A stretch of DNA of 44,263 nt from an uncultured Burkholderiales bacterium. GTDB lineage: Bacteria; Pseudomonadota; Gammaproteobacteria; Burkholderiales; Burkholderiaceae_C. The DNA is taken from NCBI GenBank assembly GCA_945952065.1, contig CAMFGY010000036.1:1-44263 (forward strand), given 5' to 3'. Numbering within the stretch: the stretch's first letter is position 1; the number at the start of each line of letters is the position of its first letter. Under the pieces are notes generated by a model. It was not told the DNA's origin and searched no databases. It worked only from the letters and a program-made list of their open reading frames with translations. The position numbers were made by a program, and so were the translations under genes. Below, in pieces: positions 7,588 through 15,530 of the stretch.

Positions 7588-8861
7588 TGCGGTGGACGCT
7601 GGGCCTTGCGGCCCTTTTCTTGTGCGGGGGGACTTGGGCGCAAGTCCCTGGTCCAGGCTCAGGCGCGAGTGCCAAGCCTGGCACCGCGCTGGAAACGCCG
7701 CCCATAGCACCGGCCGCCCAGTCCTTGCGCGATTTGGCGATACAAAGGCTGCGCGAGCGCGCCGCCCTGGCCTCACCGATGACGCCCGAGATGCAGGCGC
7801 AACGGGAGGCCCTGCTCCTGCAGGCCCGGGACGCGCTGAACCAAGGGCGAAGCGCGCAAGCCCTGCTGCATCTGGATGCCGCCGCCGCCCTCAGCCATGC
7901 GGCCGACACCGAGATGCTCATCGTCCAAGCCCAGTTGCAGCAGGGCGAGTTTCGGCCCGGCCTGAGCTTTGCCTCGCACACGGCGGGCGCACACCTGTAT
8001 GAACCGCAGGCGCTGCGCTTGTATGCCTGGCTATTGGCCCTGAGCGAGCAAGGCGGCTTTGCACAGCGCTTGCTCAACGAAGGCCTGCGTCGCATGCCCG
8101 ACCAGCCCGGCCTCTTGGCTTTGCAAACGCAGCTCAGCCGCCTCCAGCCCGGGGCCGAGGGCGAGCGTTCTGCCGCCCTCGCGGCCTCGCGCCCCGGGCC
8201 CTGGCCGGTGCAGGCTCAAGACGTCATTCCCCCCGTTTTGTCGCAGCCCGCACAGGCGAGCGGCCTTTTGCTGGACCAAGGTCGCCTGGCCCTGCTGCCC
8301 CTGGACGCCTTGAGCGCCGCAGACGGCGCCGAGCGCTTCTGGGTCTGCAATGGACTCGGGTTTGGCAGCCGAGCCCAAGTGCTCCATCGCGATGAAGCGC
8401 TCGGTCTGGCCCTGCTCCGCTTGGAACACGGCTTGCCTCCGGGCAGCGCGGATGCGCCGCTCAGCGTGGCGCCAAGAGACGCCTTTGCCGGCAGCGTCGC
8501 CAGCGCATTCAGCCATCTGTCCAGCCCCCTGGCCGCGCCCGCTTGGCCGGCCATGCACAGCGGCTTTCTCGGGCGCTACAGCATGGCGACGCCAGGCCAA
8601 CAAGCGCTCGGCATTGGCTTGCCACAGACCAGCTTCGGTGGGCCGGTGTTTGACGCGTCGGGCCGCTGGATTGGCCTGGTGATGCCCGGAGCCACAGCGG
8701 CCGAGGAGCCGCGCCTGCTGCCCAGCCGCCGCGTGCTGGAAGCGATGCCTGCACTGCTGCCCTCACTGCCGGTTCAGACCAGCGCAAACAAGCTCAGCGC
8801 GGAACGACTCTATGAGCGCGCCCTGCCCCTGACCGTGCAGATCTTCGCACTCAAGCCCTGA
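7587..8861 (+). CDS. Exported TPR-like protein with a degenerate trypsin fold
   Basis: A 424-residue protein with a signal peptide (about 1-19). Residues 65-190 are alpha-helical and TPR-like: alternating small/large residues and segments such as LLLQARDALNQGRSAQALLHL. Residues 220-370 resemble an S1C (DegP-type) protease, with ASGLLLDQGRLALL, LGLALLRLE and FGGPVFDASGRWIGLV in the right order. Compared with active members, the His position (usually NAHVV) reads LPLDAL, the Asp of DLALL is Gly273, and the Ser of NSGGP is Phe350. All three catalytic residues thus seem lost, suggesting a binding or scaffold role. It is coupled to the nucleotidase by a TAATG overlap and ends 6 bp from the convergent slmA. 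The alignment is by eye; the pseudoprotease call is an inference. Confidence 0.7.
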   Translation: MRWTLGLAALFLCGGTWAQVPGPGSGASAKPGTALETPPIAPAAQSLRDLAIQRLRERAALASPMTPEMQAQREALLLQARDALNQGRSAQALLHLDAAAALSHAADTEMLIVQAQLQQGEFRPGLSFASHTAGAHLYEPQALRLYAWLLALSEQGGFAQRLLNEGLRRMPDQPGLLALQTQLSRLQPGAEGERSAALAASRPGPWPVQAQDVIPPVLSQPAQASGLLLDQGRLALLPLDALSAADGAERFWVCNGLGFGSRAQVLHRDEALGLALLRLEHGLPPGSADAPLSVAPRDAFAGSVASAFSHLSSPLAAPAWPAMHSGFLGRYSMATPGQQALGIGLPQTSFGGPVFDASGRWIGLVMPGATAAEEPRLLPSRRVLEAMPALLPSLPVQTSANKLSAERLYERALPLTVQIFALKP

Positions 8862-8867
8862 AAAACT

Positions 8868-9530
8868 TCAAGGCGACACCAGCATGCGCAGCGCCGCTTC
8901 CATCTGCTCGATGGGGCTGCGCTTGAAGCCCGAGCGTGCATAGCGCTGCAGGCGACCGATGATGAAGCTGACCAAGACGGAGGCCTGGGCATTCGCCTCC
9001 ACCGTGGGCGTGGACGAACCCTGGGCCTCGGCAGCCTTGCGCAAGACCTGGCGCAAAGCGCCCTCCACCCGGTCAAAGAACTGGTTCATGCGCAGCACCA
9101 AGCGCTCGTTCTCGTAGACCAAGGCATCGCCCACCATCACCCGTGTCATGCCGGGGTTGCGCTCACCAAACTGCAACAAGACGGCGACGATTTTTTGCGC
9201 CTGCAAAAGCCCAGACGTGCCTTCGCGCTCAATGATCTGGTTCAGCAAGGTGAAGACACTGCCTTCGATGAACTCGATCAGGCCTTCGAACATCTGCGCC
9301 TTGCTGGCGAAGTGACGGTACAGCGCCGCTTCAGACACTGACAGCTTGGCGGCCAGTGCCGCCGTGGTCACCCGATCCGCGCCGGGCTGCTCCAACATGC
9401 TGGCCAGGGTTTGCAAAATCTGCACCCGACGTTCGCCCGGACGCGGTCGCTTGCGCGTGCTGGCCTGGGCATCCGATGGGCTGGCTTCGTCGGCGGCTTC
9501 AAGGTTCAGTTCAGTCTCTGGGGCTGGCAT
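8868..9530 (-). CDS. slmA: Nucleoid occlusion factor SlmA (TetR family)
   Basis: SlmA is a DNA-bound inhibitor of FtsZ ring assembly over the nucleoid. The 220-residue product has a TetR-type helix-turn-helix at about 54-76 (VTTAALAAKLSVSEAALYRHF) followed by FASKAQMFEGLIEFIE, a signature stretch of SlmA not shared by ligand-sensing TetR proteins. The N-terminal 25 residues are acidic and low-complexity. The ATG at 9530 is preferred; the longer in-frame version adds a Cys-rich stretch with no similarity to the family. It follows argB and the HAD gene on the same strand, the usual Burkholderiales order; the 114-bp gap may contain its own promoter. Confidence 0.93.
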   Translation of the reverse strand: MPAPETELNLEAADEASPSDAQASTRKRPRPGERRVQILQTLASMLEQPGADRVTTAALAAKLSVSEAALYRHFASKAQMFEGLIEFIEGSVFTLLNQIIEREGTSGLLQAQKIVAVLLQFGERNPGMTRVMVGDALVYENERLVLRMNQFFDRVEGALRQVLRKAAEAQGSSTPTVEANAQASVLVSFIIGRLQRYARSGFKRSPIEQMEAALRMLVSP

Positions 9531-9644
9531 GGGGTTGCGGCTTGAAGGGTTGAATCGGGGCTGCACCGGCAAACTGCCCCAGCACATGGCCGGACCGGCG
9601 GACGATTCTGGCACAGCCGCGTGGCAGCACTTCGCCACCCCGCT

Positions 9645-10340
9645 TCAAAAGCGCAGCTGAGACAAGGCACGCACGCGCTGGTCCACATACACCGGCCGCC
9701 GCCGCAAACCAATGCCCGCTTCGGGCCCATGTTGTGCGGCGGCCTTGTGCACCCAACGCTGCATCCAGACGGTGCGCATGCCGACGCGGCGCGCCGCCTT
9801 TTGATGCACCAAAGTGTCTTCCACCAGCACGCAGTCGCTCGCTTGCAGCTGGAGCCTGGCCAACACCGCGCGGAACATGCGCGCATCCGGCTTGAGCCGC
9901 CAATGGCCGAACATGCGCATCTTTTCGCAAGGAATCACCGCCTCAAAACAATGCTGCATGCCCAGGACGCGCAGCACCCGCTGCGCATAAGCCTGCGGCG
10001 CATTGGTCAGCAGGAATTTGCGCCCGGGCAGGCGCTGCAGCGCCGCCAAGTCGTGGGCATGGGTGTGCAGCAGGGGCTCGATGCCGTCGAGTTGGTGCGT
10101 TTGATGCAGAAAGTGCTCAGCCCGCACCCCATGATGCCGCACCAGCCCGAGCAAGGTGGCCCCATAGCGCTGCCAGTACAGGGCCCGCAAGCGACTGGCC
10201 TCTTCGGCAGAGACGCTCAGATGGGTTTCGATGTACTCGCCCATGGACTGATGCAGGGCCCCGAACACATGGGCCGAGGCGTTGTGCAAGGTGTTGTCCA
10301 GGTCAAAGAACCAGACCCGGCGCCGCGCAACTGGCCGCAC
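9645..10340 (-). CDS. HAD hydrolase, pyrimidine 5'-nucleotidase type
   Basis: A 231-residue cytosolic HAD phosphatase related to the yeast Sdt1 / bacterial pyrimidine 5'-nucleotidase group, likely acting on UMP, CMP or similar monophosphates. All four HAD motifs are present: Asp13-Leu-Asp15-Asn-Thr (motif I), LLTNAP with Thr112 (II), Lys150-Pro-Asp (III) and VEDT with Glu174-Asp175 (IV). A helical cap lies between motifs I and II. The start appears to be GTG at 10338-10340, 10 bp after the argB stop; no ATG lies close enough to the first motif. The C-terminal tail (about 205-231) is basic. Substrate specificity is inferred from family and context only. Confidence 0.85.
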   Translation of the reverse strand: MRPVARRRVWFFDLDNTLHNASAHVFGALHQSMGEYIETHLSVSAEEASRLRALYWQRYGATLLGLVRHHGVRAEHFLHQTHQLDGIEPLLHTHAHDLAALQRLPGRKFLLTNAPQAYAQRVLRVLGMQHCFEAVIPCEKMRMFGHWRLKPDARMFRAVLARLQLQASDCVLVEDTLVHQKAARRVGMRTVWMQRWVHKAAAQHGPEAGIGLRRRPVYVDQRVRALSQLRF

Positions 10341-10350
10341 GTCGTCGGTC

Positions 10351-11271
10351 TCAGTGAGACCGAATCATGGTGCCGTAGGCTTGGTCCGACAAGATCTCCA
10401 GCAGCATCGCGTGCGGCACGCGGCCATCGATGATGTGCACCGCATTGACCCCGCTCTTGGCCGCATCAATCGCACCGGCAATCTTGGGGATCATGCCGCC
10501 GCTGATGGTGCCGTCTTCCACCAACTCGTCGATGCGACGTGGGGTCAGCTCGGTCAACAACTGGCCCTCTTTGTCGAGCACGCCACGGATATTGGTCAGC
10601 ATCAAGAGCTTTTCGGCCCGCAGCACCGTGGCCAGCTTGGCGGCCACCACATCGGCATTGATGTTGTAGCTCTCGTTGTGCTCGCCAAAACCGATGGGGC
10701 TCACCACCGGAATGAACTGGTCGTCTTGCAGGGCCTTCACCACGCTGGGGTCGATGGAGACGATATCGCCCACCTGGCCGATGTCATGTTCTTTGTTCGG
10801 GTCGTCCTTGTCTTGCACCATCAGCTTCTTGGCGCGGATCATGCCACCATCACGCCCGGTCAGGCCCACGGCCTTGCCACCGGCGGCGTTGATCAAGCCC
10901 ACCACGTCTTGCTGCACCTCGCCGGCCAGCACCCACTCGACCACGTCCATGGTCTCGGCATCGGTCACCCGCATGCCTTGGATGAACTCGCCCTTTTTGC
11001 CCAACTTGCTCAGCAGCCCTTCGATTTGCGGGCCGCCGCCATGCACCACCACCGGGTTCAAGCCCACCAGCTTGAGCAGCACCACATCTTCGGCAAAGTC
11101 TTTTTGCAGCTCGGGGTCGGTCATCGCATTGCCACCGTATTTGATGACGATGGTTTTGCCATGGAATTTGCGGATATAGGGCAGCGCTTGCGAGAGGATC
11201 TCGGCCTTCTCGCGCGGTGCGATATGAGAAACATCGGTGGTGTTCGAGGCGGCGCTGCTGTCGTTTTTCAT
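10351..11271 (-). CDS. argB: Acetylglutamate kinase ArgB
   Basis: ArgB phosphorylates N-acetyl-L-glutamate, the second step of arginine synthesis. The 306-residue protein has the IKYGGNAM segment with catalytic Lys44, the HGGGPQI glycine-rich loop (77-83), and [12 protein letters not shown] in the C-terminal ATP-binding half. The N-terminal extension [17 protein letters not shown] (about 23-39) matches the mobile helix found in arginine-inhibited hexameric forms such as that of Pseudomonas aeruginosa, so feedback inhibition by arginine is likely. It is the first gene of a minus-strand set with the HAD gene and slmA and diverges from the CDF gene across 74 bp. The ribosome site is weak. Confidence 0.97.
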   Translation of the reverse strand: MKNDSSAASNTTDVSHIAPREKAEILSQALPYIRKFHGKTIVIKYGGNAMTDPELQKDFAEDVVLLKLVGLNPVVVHGGGPQIEGLLSKLGKKGEFIQGMRVTDAETMDVVEWVLAGEVQQDVVGLINAAGGKAVGLTGRDGGMIRAKKLMVQDKDDPNKEHDIGQVGDIVSIDPSVVKALQDDQFIPVVSPIGFGEHNESYNINADVVAAKLATVLRAEKLLMLTNIRGVLDKEGQLLTELTPRRIDELVEDGTISGGMIPKIAGAIDAAKSGVNAVHIIDGRVPHAMLLEILSDQAYGTMIRSH

Positions 11272-11333
11272 GACAAAAATTCCGGTTGAGCCAGGGTCAA
11301 AGTCTTGCGCTCCATTGTAGGCGCGCCCCCTGA

Positions 11334-11339
11334 GACAAT
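11334..11339 (+). promoter_or_regulatory. Possible -10 element giving a leaderless CDF transcript
   Basis: GACAAT (4/6 to TATAAT) ends 6 bp before the CDF gene ATG at 11346. If used, transcription would begin at or next to the start codon. No Shine-Dalgarno sequence is present in the C-rich stretch between. The -35 region is not convincing, so this is tentative. Confidence 0.35.
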
Positions 11340-11345
11340 GCCCCC

Positions 11346-12242
11346 ATGCAGCAAGTCAGCTCCTACCTGAAGTTATCCGTCGGCGTTGCCCTCACAACCA
11401 TTGTTCTAAAGACCGGCGCCTGGTGGTGGACCGATTCGGTCAGCCTGGCCGCCGATGCCTTGGAGTCTTTGGTCAACTTGGCCGGCTCGATGTTTGCCTT
11501 GGCCATGGTCACCATCGCGGCCAAGCCGCCCGATGCCGAGCACCCTTACGGCCACCACAAGGCCGAGTACTTCTCCAGTGGCTTTGAGGGGGTACTCATC
11601 ATTGCCGCCGGCATGGGCATCATCTGGGCCGCCGCGCAACGCTTGCTGAGCCCGCAACCGGTGGAATCTTTAGGCATAGGCATTGCCTTGGCCGTCATCA
11701 GCTCGGCCATGAACGGTGCCTTGGGCTGGGCCATGCTGCGCAAGTCGCGCGAGCACCAATCGATGGCGCTGGAAGCCAATGCCCGGCATATGTTCACCGA
11801 CGTCTGGACCTCCGCAGGCGTGGTGGCGGGCCTGATCGGCGTGGTGCTGACCGGCTGGCTTTGGCTGGACCCGGTGCTGGCGATCTTGGTGGCCCTCAAT
11901 ATCTTGCGCGAAGGCGTGCAACTGGTGCGCGCCTCCAGCGACGGCCTGATGGATCAGGCGCTGGACGCGGAGTCCATGCAAGCGGTGCAAGACGTGCTGC
12001 AGGAGTACTCGCATCAACACATCCGCTTCGACCACTTGGTGACCCGCAGCGCCGGACAAAGGCATTACATCGATCTGCACATGCACATGCCTGCGCACTG
12101 GAGCTTGGGCCGCGCCGCCGCCGTGCGCAATGCGCTGGAGCAGGCCTTGATGAAGGCCGTGCCGGGGCTGCGCGCCAGTATTCAGTTGCTGCCCAGCGAT
12201 GTGGAAGCGCACTTTGATGAAGTGAGTGAGAGCAAGACATGA
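11346..12242 (+). CDS. Cation diffusion facilitator (CDF) family metal transporter
   Basis: A 298-residue inner-membrane metal/proton antiporter that exports divalent metals from the cytosol. Six hydrophobic helices (to about residue 200) precede a cytoplasmic ferredoxin-like domain (205-290) containing [20 protein letters not shown]. The family motifs [10 protein letters not shown] (25-34), [11 protein letters not shown] (66-76) and HMFTDVWTS (148-156) are present. Compared with E. coli YiiP, the transport site Asp45/Asp49 pair becomes Glu40/Asn44, while His148/Asp152 are kept; this changes the expected coordination set, so the metal cannot be stated. Its stop overlaps the dtd start (ATGA). 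No obvious metal-responsive regulator is adjacent. Confidence 0.9.
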   Translation: MQQVSSYLKLSVGVALTTIVLKTGAWWWTDSVSLAADALESLVNLAGSMFALAMVTIAAKPPDAEHPYGHHKAEYFSSGFEGVLIIAAGMGIIWAAAQRLLSPQPVESLGIGIALAVISSAMNGALGWAMLRKSREHQSMALEANARHMFTDVWTSAGVVAGLIGVVLTGWLWLDPVLAILVALNILREGVQLVRASSDGLMDQALDAESMQAVQDVLQEYSHQHIRFDHLVTRSAGQRHYIDLHMHMPAHWSLGRAAAVRNALEQALMKAVPGLRASIQLLPSDVEAHFDEVSESKT

Positions 12243-12679
12243 TCGCCCTGCTGCAACGCGTGCGCCACGCCAAGGTCGAGGTGGCGGGCCAAACGATAGG
12301 AGCCATCGATCACGGGCTGCTGATGCTGGTCTGCGCCGAGCCCAGCGACACTGAAGCGCAGGCCGAAAAACTGATCAACAAGGTCTTGAAGCTGCGCATC
12401 TTCAGCGACGAGGCCGGCAAGATGAACCGCAGCGTGCAAGACGTCCAGGGCGGCCTCTTGATCGTCTCCCAATTCACCCTGGCCGCCGACTGCAGCAGCG
12501 GCAATCGGCCCAGCTTCACCGGCGCCGCCGGTGCCGAACAGGGCCGCCAGCTTTATGAGACCTGCTTGCGGCTGGCCCGCGCGAATCACCCCCAGGTGGA
12601 GGCGGGCGAATTCGGCGCCGATATGCAGGTGAGCCTGCTCAATGACGGGCCGGTGACCATTCCGCTGCGCATCGCCTGA
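12239..12679 (+). CDS. dtd: D-aminoacyl-tRNA deacylase
   Basis: Dtd hydrolyses D-aminoacyl-tRNA and mischarged glycyl-tRNA, a translation proofreading step. The 146-residue protein has the standard length and both active-site motifs: SQFTL (77-81) and GPVT (137-140), which form the chirality-reading pocket across the dimer. The ATG overlaps the CDF stop codon by 4 bp, so expression is coupled although no functional link is known. It ends 23 bp before the convergent htpX; that gap shows no T-tract terminator. Confidence 0.96.
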   Translation: MIALLQRVRHAKVEVAGQTIGAIDHGLLMLVCAEPSDTEAQAEKLINKVLKLRIFSDEAGKMNRSVQDVQGGLLIVSQFTLAADCSSGNRPSFTGAAGAEQGRQLYETCLRLARANHPQVEAGEFGADMQVSLLNDGPVTIPLRIA

Positions 12680-12702
12680 TCACCGGCTGCGCAGACTCGG
12701 GC

Positions 12703-13578
12703 TCAGCGGCCTTGCTGCAAGCGCGCAATGCGCTGCTCCATCGGCGGGTGGCTGGAGAACAGGGCCAGCCAGCCACTCGGGCGCGCGCTGATGCCCATGG
12801 CCTGCATGGCCTTGGGCATTTCGCCGGGGTCCAGGCCTCCCAAACGTGCCAAGGCGTTCACCATTGGCTGCTTGCGACCCATCAGCTGCGCCGCCCCGGC
12901 ATCGGCACGGAATTCCCGCTGGCGTGAGAACCAGGCCACGATCAGCGCCGCCACCACGCCCAAGACGATGTCCAAGACGATGGTGGTGACGTAGTAACCG
13001 ATGCCCGGTCCATCGTTCTGATTGCGCAGCACGATTTTGTCGACCACATAGCCAATCACCCGCGAGAGGAAGACCACAAAGGTGTTCATCACGCCCTGGA
13101 TCAGCGCCATGGTGACCATATCGCCATTGGCGATATGGGCCACCTCGTGGCCGATGACGGCTTCCACCTCTTCGCGACTCATCGATTCCAGCAAGCCGGT
13201 GGACACCGCCACCAGGGCCGAGTTCTTGAAAGCCCCGGTCGCAAAAGCATTCGGCGCGCCTTCATAAATGCCCACCTCGGGGGTTTGGATGCCGGCCTTC
13301 TCAGCAAAGCGCTCCACGGTGGTGACCAGCCAGATGTGCTGGGCGTTGCCCGAGTCGTTGATGAGCTGCACGCCGGTGGTCCACTTGGCCATCGGCTTGC
13401 TGATCAAGAGCGAAATCAAGGCGCCGCCAAAGCCCATCACCAGGGCAAAGCCCAAAAGGCTGGTGAGCTTGAGGCCATTGGCCGTCAAAAAGCGGTTCAG
13501 GCCGAGCAGATGCACGGCCAAGCCCAGCACCAGCATCACGCCCAAATTGGTCAACAAAAACAAGGCGATGCGTTTCAT
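12703..13578 (-). CDS. htpX: Membrane zinc protease HtpX
   Basis: HtpX is an M48 metalloprotease of the inner membrane that cleaves misfolded membrane proteins during envelope stress. The 291-residue product has two N-terminal membrane helices (about 5-27 and 36-60), the zinc motif HEVAH (144-148), two further hydrophobic segments (about 155-175 and 190-215), and the downstream [15 protein letters not shown] segment whose Glu is the third zinc ligand. A good ribosome site (GGAGGGG, about 8 bp before ATG) is present. A terminator-like hairpin lies 24-55 bp upstream of the start codon, either ending the merR transcript or within the htpX leader. Confidence 0.96.
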   Translation of the reverse strand: MKRIALFLLTNLGVMLVLGLAVHLLGLNRFLTANGLKLTSLLGFALVMGFGGALISLLISKPMAKWTTGVQLINDSGNAQHIWLVTTVERFAEKAGIQTPEVGIYEGAPNAFATGAFKNSALVAVSTGLLESMSREEVEAVIGHEVAHIANGDMVTMALIQGVMNTFVVFLSRVIGYVVDKIVLRNQNDGPGIGYYVTTIVLDIVLGVVAALIVAWFSRQREFRADAGAAQLMGRKQPMVNALARLGGLDPGEMPKAMQAMGISARPSGWLALFSSHPPMEQRIARLQQGR

Positions 13579-13601
13579 AGGAAAGCCCCTCCACGAGAGC
13601 G

Positions 13602-13633
13602 AAAAAACGCAGCATCCAACAGGGAGTGCTGCG
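13602..13633 (-). terminator. Intrinsic terminator between merR and htpX
   Basis: On the minus strand a 7-bp stem CGCAGCA/TGCTGCG (13608-13614 with 13627-13633) with a 12-nt loop is followed by TTTTTT. It is 64 bp downstream of the merR stop codon and 24 bp upstream of the htpX start codon. It could simply end merR transcription; but unless the htpX promoter sits inside the 24 bp, it would also lie in the htpX leader. Confidence 0.6.
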
Positions 13634-13697
13634 CGCGCATGATGAGCCCTGATTCACTTCCAATAAAGCAGGCACACGTTCAAAAGGACACCGGTTT

Positions 13698-14123
13698 TTA
13701 CGAAGTTTTTTGTGCCCCACGAGTCTCCGTGGCGGCGCTGGCCGCAGGCAGGGGCAAGGTCAAACACCGCCCCTGCTGCCACTGGGTCTGCAAATCATTG
13801 ATCAAGGCCAGCGTGTCTTGACGCTGCTGGTTCAGGCTGGCCTGCATGGCCTCAATCTCACTGAGCCGTTCTTGCAAGCTCTGCAAAATCAAATCGTGCG
13901 GCAGATCGCCCGAACCCTGGGCCATCAAGCGCCGCAAAGTATCGAGCGAGAAGCCCAGGCGCTGCGCGGTTTGAATCACCAGCAGGCGTTGCAAATCGTC
14001 TTCGCCATAGACCCGGTAGCCATTGGCGCCGCGCCGGGCGGCAGGCATGAGGCCGCTGGCCTCATAAAAGCGAATCGCCGACGCCGCCATGCCGGTGCGC
14101 TGAGACAGGTCACCAATCTTCAT
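13698..14123 (-). CDS. MerR-family transcriptional regulator
   Basis: A 141-residue one-component regulator. The N-terminal winged helix-turn-helix (1-70) begins MKIGDLSQRTGMAASAIRFYE, the MerR hallmark, and a long dimerisation coiled coil spans about 80-118. The C-terminal tail is short with a single Cys (in GRCLTL), so metal- or redox-cluster sensing of the CueR or SoxR kind is unlikely; the effector is unknown. The ATG at 14121-14123 is chosen since the winged helix begins there. It diverges from the OYE gene, and the shared gap contains a dyad within an over-long promoter spacer, so it very likely controls that gene. Confidence 0.9.
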   Translation of the reverse strand: MKIGDLSQRTGMAASAIRFYEASGLMPAARRGANGYRVYGEDDLQRLLVIQTAQRLGFSLDTLRRLMAQGSGDLPHDLILQSLQERLSEIEAMQASLNQQRQDTLALINDLQTQWQQGRCLTLPLPAASAATETRGAQKTS

Positions 14124-14174
14124 CTGCACTCCCGCGTCCCGGGCCGGCTCAAGGCCCGGCCCGACAAAAACCAC

Positions 14175-14205
14175 TTGACCTTCAAGCTCACTTGAAGCTT
14201 AGCAT
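14175..14205 (+). promoter_or_regulatory. MerR-type promoter/operator of the OYE gene
   Basis: A -35 TTGACC (14175-14180) and a -10 TAGCAT (14200-14205) are separated by 19 bp, the over-long spacing that MerR activators correct by twisting DNA. The spacer contains the perfect inverted repeat CTTCAAG-CTCA-CTTGAAG (14180-14197). It lies 52 bp from the divergent merR start. The predicted transcription start, about 7 bp after the -10, falls on the ATG at 14213. Confidence 0.8.
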
Positions 14206-14212
14206 GCGCGCC

Positions 14213-15490
14213 ATGCAAGCCACGCCCAACACCGCCAGCGCTGTCGCGCCGAAGTTTCAGCCCCTGTTCCAAAGCCTGCAACTGCCCAACGGGCAGCGCT
14301 TGCCGAATCGCCTGGCCAAGGCCGCCATGGAAGAGAGCTTGGCCGAGCGCGGGCAAGTGCCCGGCCCGGCCATCGCCCGGCTGTATCAGCGCTGGGCCGA
14401 GGGCGGCGTGGGTTTGATGATCACCGGCAATGTGATGGTGGACAGCCGCGCCATGACCGGCCCGGCCAGCATGGCGCTGGAAGCCGACACGCCGCTGCAA
14501 GGCTACAAAGCCTGGGCGACCGCCGCCAAATCGCACGGCGCCCAGGTCTGGATGCAAATCAGCCACCCCGGACGGCAGGTCTTCGCCGCCCTCGGCGGCA
14601 CGGCCTGGGCCCCTTCAGCCGTGGGTCTGCGCATGGGCAAGCACTCCAAGCTGTTCGCGCAGCCCATCGCCATGAATGAGGCACAGATCCAAGAAGTCAT
14701 CGAACGTTTTGCCACCACCGCCCGCCGCGCCGAGGAGGCGGGCTTTGACGGGGTGCAGATCCACGCGGCGCACGGCTATCTGATCTCGCAGTTTTTATCG
14801 CCCTTGAGCAATCAACGCCAGGATTGCTGGGGCGGGCCGATTGAACAGCGGGCACGGCTCTTGATCGAAGTGCTGCGCGCCGTGCGGGCGCAGGTCTCGC
14901 CGGGCTTCAGCGTGGCAGTCAAGCTCAATTCGGCCGACTTCCAACGCGGGGGCTTCAGCGAAAGCGATGCGCAGGCCGTGGTTCACCTCTTGAATGCTGA
15001 GGGCGTGGATTTGCTGGAGTTGTCGGGCGGCAGCTATGAAAGCCCGGCCATGCAGGGCCGCACCGCCGATGGCCGCACCCTGGCTCGCGAAGCCTACTTT
15101 CTGGCCATTGCGCAAGCGCTGGCCCCCCACGCATACATGCCCTTGATGACCACGGGCGGCATCAGTCGGCCCGAGGTGGCCTGCCAGGTTTTGGCCAGCG
15201 GCGTCGCGGTGGTGGGCATGGGCAGCGCCCTGGCCCTGAACCCCGACCTGCCCAAGCTTTGGGCCCAGGGCCAGGCCCTGGCTGCGCCACTGCGCCCCGT
15301 GAACTGGAAAGACAAGGTGCTGGCCAGCATCGCCGCCATGGCCCTGACGCGGCGGCAACTGCACCGCATGGCCCAAGGCCAAAACCCCAAGCCCAAGGCC
15401 TCGCCCCTGTTCACCTTGATTTGCGACCAATGGGCCAACAAGCAAAACACCCAGCGTTATCGGCAATGGAAAAGCAGCGCCGCCCGCTGA
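14213..15490 (+). CDS. NADH:flavin oxidoreductase, Old Yellow Enzyme family
   Basis: A 425-residue FMN-dependent TIM-barrel reductase expected to reduce activated double bonds of unsaturated carbonyls or similar electrophiles. Typical elements are the FMN-binding NRLAKAAMEE segment (32-41), WMQISHPGRQ (113-122), FDGVQIHAAHGYLISQFLSP (178-197), and MTTGGISRPEVA with VGMGSALALNPDLP near the phosphate site. The short C-terminal region has no second redox domain, unlike 2,4-dienoyl-CoA reductase. ATG 14213 is preferred because the MerR-type -10 ends 7 bp upstream; ATG 14204 and TTG 14192 lie within the promoter. The molybdenum hydroxylase genes follow after 40 bp and may share the response. Confidence 0.9.
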   Translation: MQATPNTASAVAPKFQPLFQSLQLPNGQRLPNRLAKAAMEESLAERGQVPGPAIARLYQRWAEGGVGLMITGNVMVDSRAMTGPASMALEADTPLQGYKAWATAAKSHGAQVWMQISHPGRQVFAALGGTAWAPSAVGLRMGKHSKLFAQPIAMNEAQIQEVIERFATTARRAEEAGFDGVQIHAAHGYLISQFLSPLSNQRQDCWGGPIEQRARLLIEVLRAVRAQVSPGFSVAVKLNSADFQRGGFSESDAQAVVHLLNAEGVDLLELSGGSYESPAMQGRTADGRTLAREAYFLAIAQALAPHAYMPLMTTGGISRPEVACQVLASGVAVVGMGSALALNPDLPKLWAQGQALAAPLRPVNWKDKVLASIAAMALTRRQLHRMAQGQNPKPKASPLFTLICDQWANKQNTQRYRQWKSSAAR

Positions 15491-15494
15491 ACAC

Positions 15495-15500
15495 TAGAAC
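15495..15500 (+). promoter_or_regulatory. Possible -10 element upstream of the iorA-like gene
   Basis: TAGAAC lies 5 bp after the OYE stop codon and 30 bp before the iorA-like ATG, followed by an AAGGA ribosome site. It could provide separate transcription of the hydroxylase genes. No good -35 was identified. Confidence 0.3.
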
Positions 15501-15530
15501 CCGGCCAGCCACCCCAAGGAATGAGCGCAT

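Noticed and set aside
6184-7776. 530-codon minus-strand frame opposite the nucleotidase
   Set aside because: Shadow of a gene whose family motifs are clear on the plus strand; no recognisable protein content.
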